From positions 1 through 59,348 of the forward strand of contig CAJLVJ010000006.1 of NCBI GenBank assembly GCA_905210085.1: DNA of 59,348 nucleotides. The letters run 5' to 3'. Source of the stretch: an uncultured Collinsella sp. GTDB lineage: Bacteria > Actinomycetota > Coriobacteriia > Coriobacteriales > Coriobacteriaceae. Below the pieces are notes generated by a model. That model saw only the letters and a list, made by a program, of their open reading frames with translations. It was not told the origin of the DNA and made no database searches. Each line of letters begins with the position of its first letter. Within the stretch, counting starts at the first letter, position 1. Positions 1 through 9,800 of this stretch are shown piece by piece. The position numbers were made by a program, and so were the translations under genes.

Positions 1-50
1 TCCGCAGGGTCGCGTTGAGGGAAGGCAATCCGGCCTCCCGCCCCGCGCCC

Positions 51-139
51 CGGCGTTGGGTCGTCGCGTGCTCGTTACTGAAAAGCTGATTAGAAGTTTG
101 CGTGCCGCCCCTTATGGGGCGGCACGTTTTTGTATGGGG
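51..139 (+). repeat. Conserved ~88-bp repeat with terminator-like hairpin, copy 1
   Basis: This stretch is nearly the same as 958-1044. It carries the shared segment starting GGCGTTGGGTCGTCGC, then GAAAAGCTGAT, and ends in the hairpin GTGCCGCCCC-TTAT-GGGGCGGCAC (102-125) followed by GTTTTT. The hairpin should act as an intrinsic terminator for whatever lies upstream of the window. The sequence at 3-14 is also shared with 917-928, so the repeat starts further left, but any left arm of a palindrome lies outside the window. Confidence 0.7.
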
Positions 140-223
140 ACTGGTTGGGACGGCACCGTTCATGGGTGGGGTACACTGGGTGGCGACTTTTAGTTTATCT
201 ACTACCTGATGGGGTGTTTTTGT

Positions 224-856
224 ATGGGTAAGAAGTCTCGGGCTCGGGTTGCTGCGGCGGGAACTCGCAAGGATCCTGGTCGTCGGGTTGCCGAGGGTAA
301 AAAGGCCGATCGTGCCGAGAAAGACAAGAAAGTCGGCGCGCATGCTCATCCTGAGTGGGCGCCTCATTTGAATTCGGCTAGTGAGGATTTGACTGCCAAG
401 TTGTTTACTCTGGTCGAGGTAATTTTGGGCGTGGTGCCCCTTGTGGTTATCGGTTTATTCTTGGCTTCGAAGGACGCCACGAGTGTCGATAAACTCACCG
501 GGGTCTTTTCGCAGGACCCCTCGATGGTAGTTACGTTTATCTCTGCGTGCCTGCAGCCGTTTGTGGCGTACATGCTGTACATGATTTATCGCAAATACTG
601 CGAGGGCGATGCGGGCTTTGCCGCCGGCAACCTGATCGGCCTCTTGTGCTCCGAGATTTTGTTGCTCAATATCCCGGGCGTTATCGGCATGGGCATCTTG
701 CTGTGGCGTGTTTGGCGCAATGTCGCCCCGCACTTTGAGAGCTGGCTGTTTGAGCGTCGTTTTACGGGCGTGGTGGCCGACATTGCCGGTTCGCTCGTGA
801 TTCTAGTCTTGGCGTTTTTGTGTGCCACCGCTGCTCGCGGTCTTTCGGGCATGTAA
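224..856 (+). CDS. Hypothetical four-helix membrane protein
   Basis: The family is not recognised. The 210-residue protein begins with about 45 very basic residues rich in Lys, Arg and Ala (likely cytoplasmic). Four hydrophobic segments follow, at roughly residues 60-82, 100-122, 130-160 and 183-205. ATG 224 is preferred over ATG 209 because the GGGG run at 211-214 sits about 9 nt before it. The gene is flanked on both sides by copies of the same palindromic repeat, so it is probably transcribed alone. No catalytic motif is visible. Confidence 0.7.
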   Translation: MGKKSRARVAAAGTRKDPGRRVAEGKKADRAEKDKKVGAHAHPEWAPHLNSASEDLTAKLFTLVEVILGVVPLVVIGLFLASKDATSVDKLTGVFSQDPSMVVTFISACLQPFVAYMLYMIYRKYCEGDAGFAAGNLIGLLCSEILLLNIPGVIGMGILLWRVWRNVAPHFESWLFERRFTGVVADIAGSLVILVLAFLCATAARGLSGM

Positions 857-873
857 TCTGCCCCCACCGACCA

Positions 874-959
874 CGGAGCGCAGGGCGGGGAAACCTTTCC
901 CTCTCGCTCACGGCTTCGCAGGGTCGCGCGAGGCAAAGGTTTCCCCGCCCTGCGCTCCG
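874..959. repeat. Large palindrome with 25-bp perfect arms
   Basis: Arms 874-898 and 935-959 are perfect reverse complements (GGAGCGCAGGGCGGGGAAAC on the left), separated by a 36-nt loop. It lies 17 nt after the stop of the membrane-protein gene and runs straight into the conserved segment 958-1044. Together they form the second copy of the element at the window start. Confidence 0.85.
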
Positions 960-1044
960 GCGTTGAGTCGTCGCATGCTCGTTACAGAAAAGCTGATAAT
1001 AAGTTTGTGTGCCGCCCCTTTGGGGCGGCACTTTTTGTGTGGGG
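958..1044 (+). repeat. Conserved ~88-bp repeat with terminator-like hairpin, copy 2
   Basis: This is the second copy of the segment at 51-139, with a handful of substitutions. It ends in hairpin GTGCCGCCCC-TTT-GGGGCGGCAC (1009-1031) plus TTTTT and is placed to terminate the 224-856 gene. The rest of the gap to 1289 holds no gene; it contains the tandem TTTTGGT motif at 1063-1092. Confidence 0.75.
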
Positions 1045-1062
1045 TCCCGGTCTTCACAATTT

Positions 1063-1092
1063 CCGTCAAGCTTTTGGTCAGCTTTTGGTTAG
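1063..1092 (+). promoter_or_regulatory. Tandem TTTTGGT motif, possible regulatory site
   Basis: CCGTCAAGCTTTTGGTCAGC (1063-1082) is followed directly by TTTTGGTTAG. The same 20-mer with one mismatch occurs at 30522-30541, also upstream of a gene and also followed by another TTTGGTCAG. Shared spacing and placement suggest a protein-binding site; the protein is unknown. Confidence 0.35.
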
Positions 1093-1289
1093 TTGGCGGG
1101 TTGGTGGAAGGGCAAAAGATCATTCGATAAAAAAGCTCAGAGAAAGTGCTGGTAGGGGAGTTGTTGAGGTTTTCGACGGCTTTTGTCAACAAGAAACTTT
1201 GCAGCTATTGCTACGGATTGCGTTGCCGTGGCCTTGGCGGTGCGGGATGCTGGTCGTAAGCGTCGAATGCTCCGATTTTGGAGGCCAGC

Positions 1290-1712
1290 ATGGACCTGTT
1301 TCTTAAGACTCCGCAGCAACAAGCCGAGCGCATGTTGCGTCAGCAGCAACGGCTCATGGAGATGCAAATGCAAGGGGTAGCCGCCCAGCCCCCTGCGCAA
1401 AATGCCACGCCCGTGGTTTCGCCTGCGGGCGGATCGGCGCCAGAGGCCTATTCCGTACAACAAGATTCATATGCGCAGGAGCTCGCGTTCGATAGGCATC
1501 GTGCGCGTCGCCGTCACTGGGCCCAGCGCCTGCGTACGCTGGCGATGATCGTGCTGATCCCGTTGGGACTCGCGGCAATCTTCTTGGCCTCATATGCCCT
1601 CACGTGCATTCTCAACGGCGCTTCGCCCGGCGAAGTGCTCCAACATCTGTCAGCCCTGGGTCAGCGCCTAGGCGACGTCATGACAACCATTCGCACCGGC
1701 TGGGAGAGTTAG
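1290..1712 (+). CDS. Hypothetical single-pass membrane protein
   Basis: The family is not recognised. The 140-residue protein has a Gln/Met-rich amphipathic N-terminus (residues 5-30), a Pro/Ala-rich linker, a basic patch at about 70-80 and one strong hydrophobic helix near residues 82-110. A short amphipathic tail follows. ATG 1290 has GGAG at 1280-1283 with 6-nt spacing. The basic patch before the helix predicts an N-terminus in the cytoplasm. No operon partner is evident. Confidence 0.65.
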   Translation: MDLFLKTPQQQAERMLRQQQRLMEMQMQGVAAQPPAQNATPVVSPAGGSAPEAYSVQQDSYAQELAFDRHRARRRHWAQRLRTLAMIVLIPLGLAAIFLASYALTCILNGASPGEVLQHLSALGQRLGDVMTTIRTGWES

Positions 1713-1866
1713 CGTTTGTCACATTAGGACTTCTAGGGTGTAGGGATTATCGCCACGAGCGGAATTCTTGCATCCTGCTGGTCCTGTCGTACGACTGAAT
1801 AGAATTATTGAAGATGAATAATAATAGGATTTGATATGTATAAGCAGGATTTAGAGCAGACCCCTC

Positions 1867-2079
1867 TTGGAGGACCTGGCGGTAATGAAGCTCTATGCCT
1901 TCCGTCCGAACGACATCATCGATCTTCATAGCCAGGCATTCGTCGACCGACTTGATTGGGGGCTGCTCGAACGGCTTATATTCGACGAGGGAGAAGCACT
2001 GGCGTCGTCGCCTTCGGAGCGAAGCTATCAAGAGATGGTCTGTGCATACAGGCAATACAGAAAGGAGGTGCTCGGTTGA
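1867..2079 (+). pseudogene. Remnant of DUF6036-like (nucleotidyltransferase-type) protein
   Basis: Only about 70 codons are open. The peptide (EDLAVMKLYAFRPNDIIDL, then a helical tail) resembles the C-terminal third of DUF6036 proteins, relatives of AbiEii-type nucleotidyltransferase toxins, which run to roughly 200 residues. A stop in this frame at 1852-1854 and the absence of the N-terminal catalytic half indicate truncation. An ATG at 1836 in another frame would need a frameshift to join it. Its stop overlaps the TTG start of the next gene. The family call is from memory of conserved residues and is moderate. Confidence 0.45.
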
Positions 2080-2639
2080 ATCTGACCTTTGAGGGATTCT
2101 TAAAAGGCTATTGCCGAGAGCTATCCGGACAGCAGTCGCTGAGTTTTAGAAAATTGGTTGAGCAGGCGACGGCGGATGCGCCGCGCGTGGCGGAGCCTCT
2201 GTTTTTGCTCGCTTTGGCGCAAGGAAAAGCCGAATACGTTCTGGGTTTATCCGAGGGCTCGTGGATGGAACGGGATTATCGAGACGTTTTATCCTTGTAC
2301 GGTCAAGCGGGCAGCATGGCGTCTCTATGCGCCAAAAGTGAGCTCCCTAATCGTTATGCCAACGTTTGGCGTGCGTATAGAGCGGTGAAGGAAAAGCCGG
2401 CGGCCGATAGAAGGGTGAACGCCCTGATGAGAAAGAAAACGCTGGAAGCATTGGAGGAATCGGGTGTAACGCGCTATGGCCTCTGCCGTGCCCTGCGCCT
2501 GAATAAAGGAAACGTATACGCATACTTGGCCGGCGATGACTCAAAGGTGAGCAGGGAGACGGCGCGCCGCATTATGGAATATGCGGAGGAGAGGGGCACC
2601 CAAGAAGGGGCCGGGCACCCGGTGCGTGTGGCGGGGTAA
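2076..2639 (+). CDS. HTH protein coupled to the DUF6036 remnant
   Basis: The 187-residue protein starts at TTG 2076, overlapping the upstream stop (TTGA), with an excellent ribosome site AAAGGAGG (2061-2068). The body is helical. The C-terminal part (about residues 130-175, GVTRYGLCRALRLNKGNVYAY) looks like a helix-turn-helix of the Xre type. Proteins of this kind sit beside DUF6036 genes and may be the antitoxin or regulator of the pair. With the partner truncated it could be a residual antitoxin; that role is inferred from context only. Confidence 0.6.
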   Translation: MNLTFEGFLKGYCRELSGQQSLSFRKLVEQATADAPRVAEPLFLLALAQGKAEYVLGLSEGSWMERDYRDVLSLYGQAGSMASLCAKSELPNRYANVWRAYRAVKEKPAADRRVNALMRKKTLEALEESGVTRYGLCRALRLNKGNVYAYLAGDDSKVSRETARRIMEYAEERGTQEGAGHPVRVAG

Positions 2640-2690
2640 GATTGATCGCGGTTTTGATTGATAATCGATTGGGTTTGTTGGGCGGAATCT

Positions 2691-4046
2691 ATGTCTGCTA
2701 TCGATATTGCGCTTGTTGTGATTGCCTTGGTGGCGGTGGGGGTTGCTGTGGTTTGCGCCCTGCAGCTTAAAGGCCTTCGTGCCGAGTTGCGAGAGCGTGG
2801 CGGCAGCGACGCGGAGACGCTCGCGGCGCTCGAGCAGGCCAACAACGCGCTCGACACCCTGAACATCGCGCTGGCAGAAACCCGTCGCACGGCAAACGCC
2901 ATCGCGCAGCAGCAGACGACCGACGCCGCCGTAGAGCAGCAGCGCTACCTGACCATCGCGCGCGAGTTCTCGCAGGCCGGCGACCGCATGGACGACCTGC
3001 GTCGTGAGACGGCCCAGCAGCTGGGCGCCAACCGCGAGGGCATCGAGCACCGCTTGGACAAGGTGCGCGAGACGGTCGATGCACAGCTGGGCGCCATCCG
3101 CAAGGACAACAACGTGCAGCTCGATCAGATGCGCGCGACGGTGGACGAAAAGCTTTCCCGTACGCTCAACGACCGTCTGTCTGCATCGTTTAAGCAAGTG
3201 AGTGACCAGCTCGAGGCCGTGTACAAGGGCCTGGGCGATATGCAATCCATCGCCACCGGCGTGGGCGACCTTAAGCGCGTGCTGGGTAATGTCAAGGCGC
3301 GTGGCATTTTGGGCGAGGTGCAGCTGGGCGCGATCCTGGCGGACATCCTTACGCCCGACCAGTATCTGGAAAACGTGGCCACCAAGCCCGGCGCCTCGGA
3401 GCGTGTTGAGTTTGCCGTCAAGCTGCCGGTAGACGAGGGCGACCCCGTGCTGCTGCCGATCGACTCCAAATTCCCGGGCGACGCGTACGAGCATCTGCTC
3501 GACGCCCAGGAGTCAGGCGACGCGGAGGCCGTCGCCGCTGCGCGCAAGACGCTCGATGCGATGGTGAAGCGCGAGGCAAAGGACATTTGCGAGAAGTACC
3601 TGAGCGTGCCCGCGACGACCAACTTTGGCATTCTGTTCGTGCCGTTTGAGGGCCTGTACGCCGAGGTCGTCAGCCGCCCCGGGCTTATCGAGACCCTGGG
3701 CCGCGACTATCACGTCAACGTTGCCGGCCCCAGCACCATGGCCGCCATTCTCAACAGCCTGCAGATGAGCTACCAGACGTTTAAGCTGCAAAAGCGCACC
3801 GATGACGTGCTGCGCGTGCTTTCTGCCGTCAAGGCCGAGCTGCCGCGCTATCAGGCGGCACTGCGTCGCGCGCAGCAGCAGATCGAGACCGCGGGCAAGA
3901 CGGTCGAGGGCATTATCACCACGCGCACCAACGTTATGGAGCGCAAGCTCAAGGATATCGACGCGCTGGAGGATGCCGGGGAGGCCGACGAGATTTTGGG
4001 GCTCACATCCGCGGAGTTGCTCGCAGACCAAAAAGACGAGGACTAG
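2691..4046 (+). CDS. rmuC: DNA recombination protein RmuC
   Basis: RmuC-family protein of 451 residues. Residues 1-25 form an N-terminal membrane anchor (IALVVIALVAVGVAVVCAL). A long coiled coil follows to about residue 190, then the RmuC nuclease-like domain, recognised by GILGEVQLGAILADILTPDQY, LPIDSKFPGDAYEHL and a segment around FGILFVPFEGLYAEV. In E. coli RmuC limits inversion at short inverted repeats; in this palindrome-rich chromosome that role is of interest but unproven. ATG 2691 is chosen because the hydrophobic anchor starts right after it. The ribosome site is weak. Confidence 0.9.
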   Translation: MSAIDIALVVIALVAVGVAVVCALQLKGLRAELRERGGSDAETLAALEQANNALDTLNIALAETRRTANAIAQQQTTDAAVEQQRYLTIAREFSQAGDRMDDLRRETAQQLGANREGIEHRLDKVRETVDAQLGAIRKDNNVQLDQMRATVDEKLSRTLNDRLSASFKQVSDQLEAVYKGLGDMQSIATGVGDLKRVLGNVKARGILGEVQLGAILADILTPDQYLENVATKPGASERVEFAVKLPVDEGDPVLLPIDSKFPGDAYEHLLDAQESGDAEAVAAARKTLDAMVKREAKDICEKYLSVPATTNFGILFVPFEGLYAEVVSRPGLIETLGRDYHVNVAGPSTMAAILNSLQMSYQTFKLQKRTDDVLRVLSAVKAELPRYQAALRRAQQQIETAGKTVEGIITTRTNVMERKLKDIDALEDAGEADEILGLTSAELLADQKDED

Positions 4047-4169
4047 CTGCATCTGACGGCGGGGTGCCTGCGCAAGTACGGCGCGGGCGCTTCTCGCATT
4101 GTGCTTGCCTGAAGTGCGCTTTAGTGTGCAACAATGGCGTTTCGCCCTATCAGACGCGAAAGGAAGCCC

Positions 4170-5972
4170 ATGTCTCAGAGAAGCACCAGTCCGCTCAAAC
4201 GCTCCACCGTGCGCCGCACGCTGCAGCGTTTTTGGGGTGTCACGCGCACACAGCCGCTGATTGTCTTTCTCTCGGTGTTCTCGTCGGCGGGCTACATCTT
4301 TTTGCTCACGTTTGCCAACACCTACGTGATGGCCCTTATCGTCGACCGCGTCCAGGCCGGCCCCGTGGCGGGCAACCAGGTGTTTGAGGTCTTTGGTCCC
4401 TACATTCTGGCGCTGGTGCTCGTTAACCTAGTGGGCCAAATCCTCTCCAAGCTGCAGGACTACACCGTCTACAAGCTCGAGATTGCGGGCAACTATCACC
4501 TGGCGCGTCTATGCTTCGACACGCTCTCCAATCAATCCATGACATTCCATACCAGCCGCTTTGGAGGATCGCTCGTGAGCCAGACGGGCCGTTTTATGAG
4601 CGGCTACACGGGGTTGGTGGACGTGACGGTGTATTCGCTCATCCCCACCATCACCTCGGTTGTCTGCACGGTTGCGGCGCTCGCCCCGGTGGTGCCGACG
4701 TTTACCGTGATCCTGGTGGGCATCATGGTCGTCTACATCGCGTTTGTCTGGCTTATGTACAAGCGCATCATGCCGCTTTCGGCCGCGACGTCCGCCGCGC
4801 AGAACAAGCTCTCGGGCGTGCTTTCCGACGCGGTCACGAACATCTTGGCCGTCAAGACCTGCGGGCGCGAGGACTTTGAACGCGATCTGTTCGACGCCGC
4901 CGATCGTGCCGCGCGCGACGCCGAGACGGTCTCGATGCACGCCATGATGCAGCGCAACTTTACGACCTCGGGCCTTATCGTCATCACCATGGCCGTGGTG
5001 AGTGTGTTCGTGGCGGGCGGCAACGCGTGGTTTGGCATCTCGGCCGGCTCGCTCGTCATGATTTTTACCTACACCTATAACCTCACCATGCGCCTGAACT
5101 ACGTGAGTTCCATGATGCAGCGCATCAACCGCGCTTTGGGCGATGCGGCCGAGATGACGCGCGTGCTGGACGAACCGCGTCTGGTGGCAGACGACGAGAA
5201 CGCTCCCGAGCTTAAAGTGACCGAGGGCGCGATTGATTTTGAGCACCTGAGCTTTGCATACCGTGACGCCGCAGCGGGCGAGAGCGTGTTCGACGACCTG
5301 ACGCTCCATGTGGCGGCGGGCCAGCGCGTGGGCCTGGTGGGCAAATCGGGCTCGGGCAAGACGACGCTCACCAAGCTGTTGCTGCGCCTGGACGACGTAC
5401 AGGGCGGTCGCGTGCTCGTGGACGGCCAGGACGTATCGCGCTGCACGCAGCAGAGCCTGCGCCGCCAGGTTGCCTACGTGCCGCAGGAGGCGCTGCTGTT
5501 CCATCGCTCCATTCGCGAGAATATTGCCTACGGCCGCCCCGACGCCACTGACGAGCAGATCCGCGAGGCCGCGCGTCTGGCCAATGCCCTGGAGTTTATC
5601 GACCGCCTGCCCCGTGGCTTTGACACCATGGTGGGCGAGCGCGGCGTTAAGCTTTCGGGCGGCCAACGCCAGCGCGTGGCCATTGCCCGCGCTATCCTGA
5701 CCGACGCGCCGATTCTGGTGCTCGACGAGGCGACGTCTGCCCTGGACAGTGAGTCCGAGGCGCTGGTGCAGGAGGCGCTCGAGAACCTGATGCGCGGCCG
5801 CACCTCCATTGTGGTGGCGCATCGCCTGTCCACCGTGGCGGCGCTCGACCGCATCGTGGTGCTGGCGGACGGCGAGATTGTCGAGGACGGTACGCATGCG
5901 CAGCTTGTCGAGGCGGGCGGCGAGTATGCGAGCCTGTGGGGCCGCCAGACCGGCGCATTTTTGGAGGCGTAA
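4170..5972 (+). CDS. ABC exporter, fused permease and ATPase
   Basis: A 600-residue half-transporter. Six membrane helices occupy about residues 25-310, followed by a nucleotide-binding domain. Visible motifs are Walker A GKSGSGKTT (near 389-397), the Q-loop in YVPQEALLF, signature LSGGQRQR (near 495), Walker B ILVLDEATSALD and the switch His in VVAHRL. It belongs to the MsbA/LmrA-like multidrug or lipid exporter group and would work as a homodimer; the substrate cannot be read. ATG 4170 follows AAAGGA. It stands 120 nt after rmuC. Confidence 0.88.
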   Translation: MSQRSTSPLKRSTVRRTLQRFWGVTRTQPLIVFLSVFSSAGYIFLLTFANTYVMALIVDRVQAGPVAGNQVFEVFGPYILALVLVNLVGQILSKLQDYTVYKLEIAGNYHLARLCFDTLSNQSMTFHTSRFGGSLVSQTGRFMSGYTGLVDVTVYSLIPTITSVVCTVAALAPVVPTFTVILVGIMVVYIAFVWLMYKRIMPLSAATSAAQNKLSGVLSDAVTNILAVKTCGREDFERDLFDAADRAARDAETVSMHAMMQRNFTTSGLIVITMAVVSVFVAGGNAWFGISAGSLVMIFTYTYNLTMRLNYVSSMMQRINRALGDAAEMTRVLDEPRLVADDENAPELKVTEGAIDFEHLSFAYRDAAAGESVFDDLTLHVAAGQRVGLVGKSGSGKTTLTKLLLRLDDVQGGRVLVDGQDVSRCTQQSLRRQVAYVPQEALLFHRSIRENIAYGRPDATDEQIREAARLANALEFIDRLPRGFDTMVGERGVKLSGGQRQRVAIARAILTDAPILVLDEATSALDSESEALVQEALENLMRGRTSIVVAHRLSTVAALDRIVVLADGEIVEDGTHAQLVEAGGEYASLWGRQTGAFLEA

Positions 5973-6035
5973 AGACCCCATACGTGGGACAATCGTGCCC
6001 ATAGGTTTGTTATGCCGCCGAGCCGAGGAGTCGAT

Positions 6036-6701
6036 ATGCCACGCGAGACCAATGCCGCCAAACGCGAGCGCGCCGTTGAGGTGTGCGAGCGCCTCAACCG
6101 TCGCTATGGCCCGGTCGAGTGTTTTTTGGATCACGAGAATCCCTTTAGGCTGCTCATCGCGGTGCTGCTCTCGGCGCAGACGACCGATGCACAGGTCAAT
6201 AAGGTGACGCCGAAACTGTTTGCCCAGTGGCCCACGCCCGAGGCCATGGCGGGGGCGAGCGTGGCCGATGTGGCCGATACCATCAAGTCGCTTGGCTTTT
6301 ATAAGAGTAAGGCCAAGCACGCCGTGGAGGCCGCGCAGATGATTGTCGCCGATTATGGTGGCGAGGTGCCGGCCGACATGAAGGAGCTCGTCAAACTGCC
6401 GGGTGTGGGTCGCAAGACGGCGAACATCGTGCTCAACGTGGGGTTTGGCATTGTCGAGGGCATCGCGGTCGATACGCACGTCAACCGCATCGCGCACCGC
6501 CTGATGCTGAGTCCCAAGACGCATGCCAAGGAGCCGCTCAAGACCGAGCAGGATCTGCTCAAGATTTTGCCGCACGAGTATTGGGAGTCGGTCAACCATC
6601 AGTGGATCACCTTCGGTCGCGAGATCTGCGACGCCCGCAAACCCAAGTGTGACGAGTGTCCGCTGGCAGATTTGTGCCCCAGCGTGCGTGTAGCGGGGTA
6701 G
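6036..6701 (+). CDS. nth: Endonuclease III
   Basis: Bifunctional base-excision glycosylase/AP lyase of 221 residues that removes oxidised pyrimidines. The helix-hairpin-helix LPGVGRKTANIV contains the catalytic Lys (K127), and the catalytic Asp is D146 in GIAVDTHVNR. The [4Fe-4S] ligands are present as C-x6-C-x2-C-x5-C near the C-terminus (CDARKPKCDECPLADLC). ATG 6036 has GAGGAG upstream; the earlier ATG at 6012 lacks one. It lies between the exporter and mfd, another DNA-repair gene. Confidence 0.93.
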   Translation: MPRETNAAKRERAVEVCERLNRRYGPVECFLDHENPFRLLIAVLLSAQTTDAQVNKVTPKLFAQWPTPEAMAGASVADVADTIKSLGFYKSKAKHAVEAAQMIVADYGGEVPADMKELVKLPGVGRKTANIVLNVGFGIVEGIAVDTHVNRIAHRLMLSPKTHAKEPLKTEQDLLKILPHEYWESVNHQWITFGREICDARKPKCDECPLADLCPSVRVAG

Positions 6702-6805
6702 GGCGGAACACATCTTCGTCTGGCGTTTTTTGCGGGGCTGGGTCTGCCCTTGAGCCGGAGTCCTCTCCATGCGCTACCATGACAGACAATGTATTTGACG
6801 TACGA

Positions 6806-6834
6806 CCCGCCGAGCTTGCCCCGGCGGGCTTTTG
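6806..6834 (+). terminator. Intrinsic terminator-like hairpin before mfd
   Basis: CCCGCCG and CGGCGGG pair around a 9-nt loop and are followed by CTTTT. The hairpin ends 25 nt before the mfd start, so it either separates nth from mfd or acts as an attenuator in the mfd leader. Confidence 0.5.
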
Positions 6835-6858
6835 GCGTTGCAATGCCGGAGGAACAGC

Positions 6859-9800
6859 ATGCTCATTCACCGTATAGCCGCGCAGCTCTACACTGCCGAG
6901 GCGCTGCAGACCGTCGAGGCCGGACTCGATGCCGGCGAGGACGTGACGCTGGCTGTGTCGCAGTCGGGCCGCACACTTATGGCGGCCGCCCAGTTTGCGC
7001 GCCGCCCGCGTCCCACGGTCTACATTGTGAGTGGCGAGGATGCGGCCGATCGCGCCGCGCGCAGCCTTGCCGCCTACGTGGGCCTAGCGCACGTGTGCCG
7101 TTTTCCCGAGCGCAAGGACTATCCGTGGCGCGAGCAGGCGCCCGACGATGCCGTGGTGGCGCAGCGCTGCGAGGCACTGGGACGCATCGTGCGCGGAGAC
7201 AATTGCGTCATGGTCGCCTCGGCTCGCGCGCTGCTGCGTTGTGTGCCGCCGGTCGAGAGCCACTATTGGGAGTCCACGACCTTTGCGGTGGGCGAGGAGA
7301 CTCCTTTTGATGAGGTGCCGCAGCGCCTGGTGGGCATGGGCTACACCAATGCCGGCGCCGCCGATGCGCCCGGTCTGTTTCACGTGCACGGCGACACCGT
7401 AGAGGTGTTCCCCGCGCAGGAAAAGGCGCCCGTGCGCATCGAGTTCTTCGGCGACGAGATCGACCGCATCCGCCGCATGGTGAGCTCCACGGGCCAAACC
7501 ATCGGCAACGAGGACAGTATCGAGATCTTCCCGTGCCGCGAGTTGGCGCTTACCGACGAGGCCGTCCACAACATGCATGTGGCGCTCTATCGCGCCAGCC
7601 AGGACGACAGCAAACTGGCAGCGCTGCTCGAGATGGTGGATGCGCGTATCGTCACGCCCGAGCTCGACCGCTTTTTGCCGGTGATGTACGGCCAGACCGT
7701 AAGCCCGTTGGCGCACGTGAGCGGCAAGGCACTCGTGGTTCTGTCCGAGCCGCGCTCGCTGTTCGACGATTGCCTGCGCGCCTACGAGGATATCGAGGCG
7801 CGTGCCGGCGAGGCGGGGATTGACCGACTGGATGGCCTGTATGTACGCGCCCAGCAGCTCGATTTTGGTGCTCAGCAGCGCCTGAACTATGTGAGCCTCA
7901 TTCGTGCCGGCGGCGCGGTGACGGCAGAGCTCAAGATTGAGCAGCCGGCCATCGCGGGCTCGGACAACCGTTTTATGACGCGCATTCAGGAAGTCGTGGG
8001 AAAGCGCTATGCCTGCGTGTTTGCCATCCCCGACCGCGGTGCGCGCGAGTCGATGGAGCTCACCTTTGGCGACGAGGGCATTACCTTTGAGGAATCGCTG
8101 ACCGCGGCGCCCGAAAATGCCGGTGCTATCGGCGACCGCGTGCGCGTGGCAGCGGCGGATTCCGCCGACCGTGCCGCACGCCAGGAGGCCCATGCTTCCA
8201 TTCGCGAGCGTAAGGCCGACGCGCTCAACGCCCGCTCGCTCGAGGCGGGCGCCGCGCAGGCTGCCGCCGGCGCTGCCGTGCCCACCATCTCGCGCGGGCG
8301 CGTGACCTTTGTGGACGCTGCCCTGCCGCAGGGCGTGGTGGTGCCCGACGCCAATTTGGCCGTGTTCTCGATTGCCGACCTCAATGCCCGCATGGACGCC
8401 AACCGCGCGCGCAGCCGCCGCAAGGTGGACATTACGCAGATCACGTTCCCGTTTAAGCCGGGCGACTACGTGGTGCACGCCACCCACGGCATCGCGCTCT
8501 TTAGCGAGATCGCGCGCCAGGAAGTGGGCGGCAAGGAGCGCGACTACTTTTTGCTGGAATATGCCGACGGCGACAAGCTCTACGTGCCGCTCGAGCAGGT
8601 CGACCGCATCACGCGCTATGTTGGCCCCGACGGCGATAAGCCGCGTCTGACCAGGCTCAACACCGCCGACTGGACACGCGCCACCAACAAGGCGCGCAAG
8701 AACGCCAAAAAGCTGGCGTTTGACCTGGTCGACCTGTATACGCGCCGCTCGTCGATTACCGGTATCGCCTGCCCGCCCGACACGCCCGAGCAGATTGAGA
8801 TGGAGGAGAGCTTCCCTTACGACGAGACGCGCGACCAGCTGGAGGCTATCGCCGACATCAAGGCCGACATGGAGGCGCCCAAGCCCATGGACCGCCTGCT
8901 GTGCGGCGACGTGGGTTTCGGCAAGACCGAGGTTGCCCTGCGCGCGGCGTTTAAGTGCGTGGACTCCGGCCGCCAAGTCATGGTGCTCTGCCCCACGACC
9001 ATTCTGGCCCAGCAGCACTACGAGACGTTCTTTGAGCGCTTTGCCCCGTTTGGCCTCGAGGTCGAGGTGCTCAGCCGCTTCCGCACGCCGGCGCAGCAGA
9101 AGCGCGCGCTCAAGGCGTTTGCCGAGGGCACGATCGACGTGCTCATCGGCACGCACCGCTTGCTTTCTGCCGATGTGAACCCCAAGAACCTGGGCCTGGT
9201 GATCATCGACGAGGAGCAGCGCTTTGGTGTGCAGCACAAGGAGCAGCTCAAGAACCTGCGCGAGCAAATCGACGTGCTCACGCTTTCGGCAACGCCTATT
9301 CCGCGAACCATGCAGATGGCCACGAGCGGCGTGCGCGACATGAGCCTGATCACCACACCGCCGACCGGGCGTCGTCCCGTGATCGTGCACGTGGGGGAGT
9401 ACGACCCCGACGTGGTGAGTGCGGCGATTCGCCTGGAGGTGGGCCGCGGCGGTCAGGTGTATTACGTGTCCAACCGCGTCAAGACCATCGATGATGCCGT
9501 GGCGCGCGTGCACGAGGCCGCGCCCGAGGCGCGCGTGGGCGTGGCGCACGGCAAGATGAGCCCGCGCGAGGTCGAGGACGTGATGATCGAGTTCGCGACC
9601 AAGAAGATCGACGTGCTCATCGCCACGACCATCGTGGAGAGCGGCATCGACAACGCAACGGCCAACACGCTGATCATCGAGGACTCGCAGCGCTTGGGCC
9701 TGGCACAGCTCTACCAGCTCAAGGGCCGTGTTGGCCGCTCGGCCACGCAGGCATACGCGTACTTTATGTTCCCGGGTGAGCTGCCGCTCACCGAGGAGGC

